Positions 48,059-48,870 of a stretch of DNA of 48,870 nt are shown here, piece by piece. The translations under genes and the position numbers were made by a program. This DNA is from Streptosporangiaceae bacterium (GTDB lineage: Bacteria; Actinomycetota; Actinomycetes; Streptosporangiales; Streptosporangiaceae), in the NCBI GenBank assembly GCA_025934635.1, contig JAICWX010000021.1:1-48870 (forward strand), read 5' to 3'. A model generated the notes under the pieces. It was not told the origin of the DNA and searched no databases. It saw nothing but the letters and a program-made list of their open reading frames with translations. Position 1 is the first letter of the stretch; each line of letters starts with the position of its first letter.

Positions 48059-48870
48059 ATGGTGACCAGTGAGCGCGAAGACCCATACGACGTAGTGGTC
48101 ATCGGCGGCGGTGCCGCCGGGCTGAACGGGGCGCTGATGCTGGCCCGGGCGCGGCGCCGGGTCCTGGTGATCGACGCGGGCGCACCGCGCAACGCGCCCG
48201 CCGCGGCCGTGCACGGGCTGCTGGGGCGGGACGGGATGGCGCCGGGCGAGCTGCTCGAGCGCGGCCGGGACGAGGTGCGCCGGTACGGCGGCCGGGTGAC
48301 GCACGGTGAGGTGACCGCCGCGGCCCGGGAGGACGGCGGGTTCGCGGTCACGCTGGCCGGCGGCCGGGTGGTGCGGGCGCGGCGGCTGCTGGTGACCACC
48401 GGGCTGACCGACGAGCTGCCCGACGTGCCGGGGCTGCGGGAGCGGTGGGGCCGGGACGTCGTGCACTGCCCGTACTGCCACGGCTGGGAGGTCAGGGACC
48501 GGGCCATCGGCGTGCTGGCCAGCGGGCCGCGTTCGGTGCACCAGGCGCTGCTGTTCCGGCAGCTGAGTGATAATGTCACCTATTTCTCGGGTGGTGCGGG
48601 GCTGGCTGGGCAGGAGGCGTCGCAGCTGGCGGCGCGCGGGATCCGGGTGGTGGACGGCGAGGTGGCGTCGGTGGAGATCGCTTCCGACCGGATCACCGGC
48701 ATCCGGCTGCGCGACGGCACGGTGGACCCGCGCGAGGTGGTGGCGATCGCGCCGCGGATGGTGGCACGGGCCGGCCTGCTGGCATCGCTCGGGCTGCCCG
48801 CGGTCGAGCATCCCAGCGGAGCCGGGATGTGGGTGCCGGCCGGCCCGGCCGGCCAGACCGAGGTGCCCGG
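48059..48870 (+). CDS. Thioredoxin reductase-like FAD/NAD(P) oxidoreductase (3' end outside window)
   Basis: ATG 48059, with GGAGG upstream, opens a frame that runs off the window after 270 codons. The start YDVVVIGGGAAGLNGALMLARARRRVLVIDAG is an FAD-binding Rossmann fold. GRVVRARRLLVTTGLTDELPDVPGL and the CPYCHG motif, a redox-active CxxC at about residues 140-143, follow. The last residues form the central strand region. The family reduces thioredoxin-like or small disulfide partners with NADPH, and related proteins make holomycin-type disulfides. It could supply electrons to the diiron oxygenase, but this is inferred from adjacency only. Confidence 0.86.
   Translation, partial: MVTSEREDPYDVVVIGGGAAGLNGALMLARARRRVLVIDAGAPRNAPAAAVHGLLGRDGMAPGELLERGRDEVRRYGGRVTHGEVTAAAREDGGFAVTLAGGRVVRARRLLVTTGLTDELPDVPGLRERWGRDVVHCPYCHGWEVRDRAIGVLASGPRSVHQALLFRQLSDNVTYFSGGAGLAGQEASQLAARGIRVVDGEVASVEIASDRITGIRLRDGTVDPREVVAIAPRMVARAGLLASLGLPAVEHPSGAGMWVPAGPAGQTEVP

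Noticed and set aside
46883..48811. 642-residue minus-strand frame at the right end
   Set aside because: It is antisense to the AurF-like and thioredoxin-reductase-like genes, which have all their motifs.

Overview
The window is very GC-rich with codon use typical of Actinomycetota. Several families point to a filamentous, soil-type actinomycete: tandem Methyltransf_19 (DUF574-type) SAM methyltransferases, an XRE/DUF5753 regulator, a DUF397 protein next to a HATPase_c_2 protein, many ECF sigma factors, and AfsR-like NB-ARC/TPR regulators. A Streptosporangiales/Thermomonosporaceae-like host is my best guess, but the sequence does not fix the genus. No rRNA, tRNA, CRISPR array, prophage or intact insertion sequence was seen. 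This is ordinary chromosome with a strongly accessory character.

Layout. 1-6.6 kb: the end of a RecD-like helicase, a decayed sigma-factor locus, a strong hairpin, an epoxide hydrolase, a large STAND regulator, and a decayed catabolic operon (an Old-Yellow-Enzyme/amine-dehydrogenase-type flavoenzyme and a cupin). 6.6-11.2 kb: M20 dipeptidase, Fpg/Nei glycosylase, secreted SGNH hydrolase and membrane proteins. 11.5-16.1 kb: a glycan locus of two GT4 glycosyltransferases, an (alpha/alpha)6-like protein and a frameshifted GH130 phosphorylase. 16.2-20.7 kb: an ECF sigma/SRPBCC pair, an alpha/beta hydrolase, remnants, a 58-aa membrane protein, a VapBC-type module and a DUF4253 protein. 20.7-25.6 kb: a LuxR-type regulator divergent from a Rieske fusion protein, an LtrA protein, and an ECF sigma/membrane-anchored partner. 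25.7-30.9 kb: two divergent DrrAB-like ABC exporters, one with its own MerR gene and one flanked by a TetR gene. They share a 145-bp control region holding three palindromes. 30.9-36.7 kb: a DJ-1/PfpI-MarR operon with a leaderless-looking promoter, YdcF, a SIR2-acetamidase pair and an acyl-CoA synthetase. 36.8-43.4 kb: an NmrA/HxlR divergent pair with a hydrolase remnant, an XRE regulator, a P450 preceded by a KstR-type box, a frameshifted ArsR facing a SnoaL-like gene, and an SGAT-like aminotransferase. 43.5-48.9 kb: two SAM methyltransferases, the DUF397/HATPase pair, a TetR-AurF-type diiron oxygenase pair, and a thioredoxin-reductase-like flavoprotein cut by the window end.

Three themes stand out. 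First, many regulator genes sit beside clear palindromes (VapB, MerR/TetR, MarR, HxlR, ArsR), and several start codons lie at or near the predicted transcript start. Second, several genes are decayed: deletions in the sigma, flavoenzyme, cupin, MFS and hydrolase loci, and single-base frameshifts in the flavoenzyme, GH130 and ArsR genes. The single-base cases could also be sequencing errors. Third, an intergenic element built from CATCGATG half-sites 11 bp apart recurs at three separate places, twice with a conserved 31-bp spacing between pairs. I know of no description of it.
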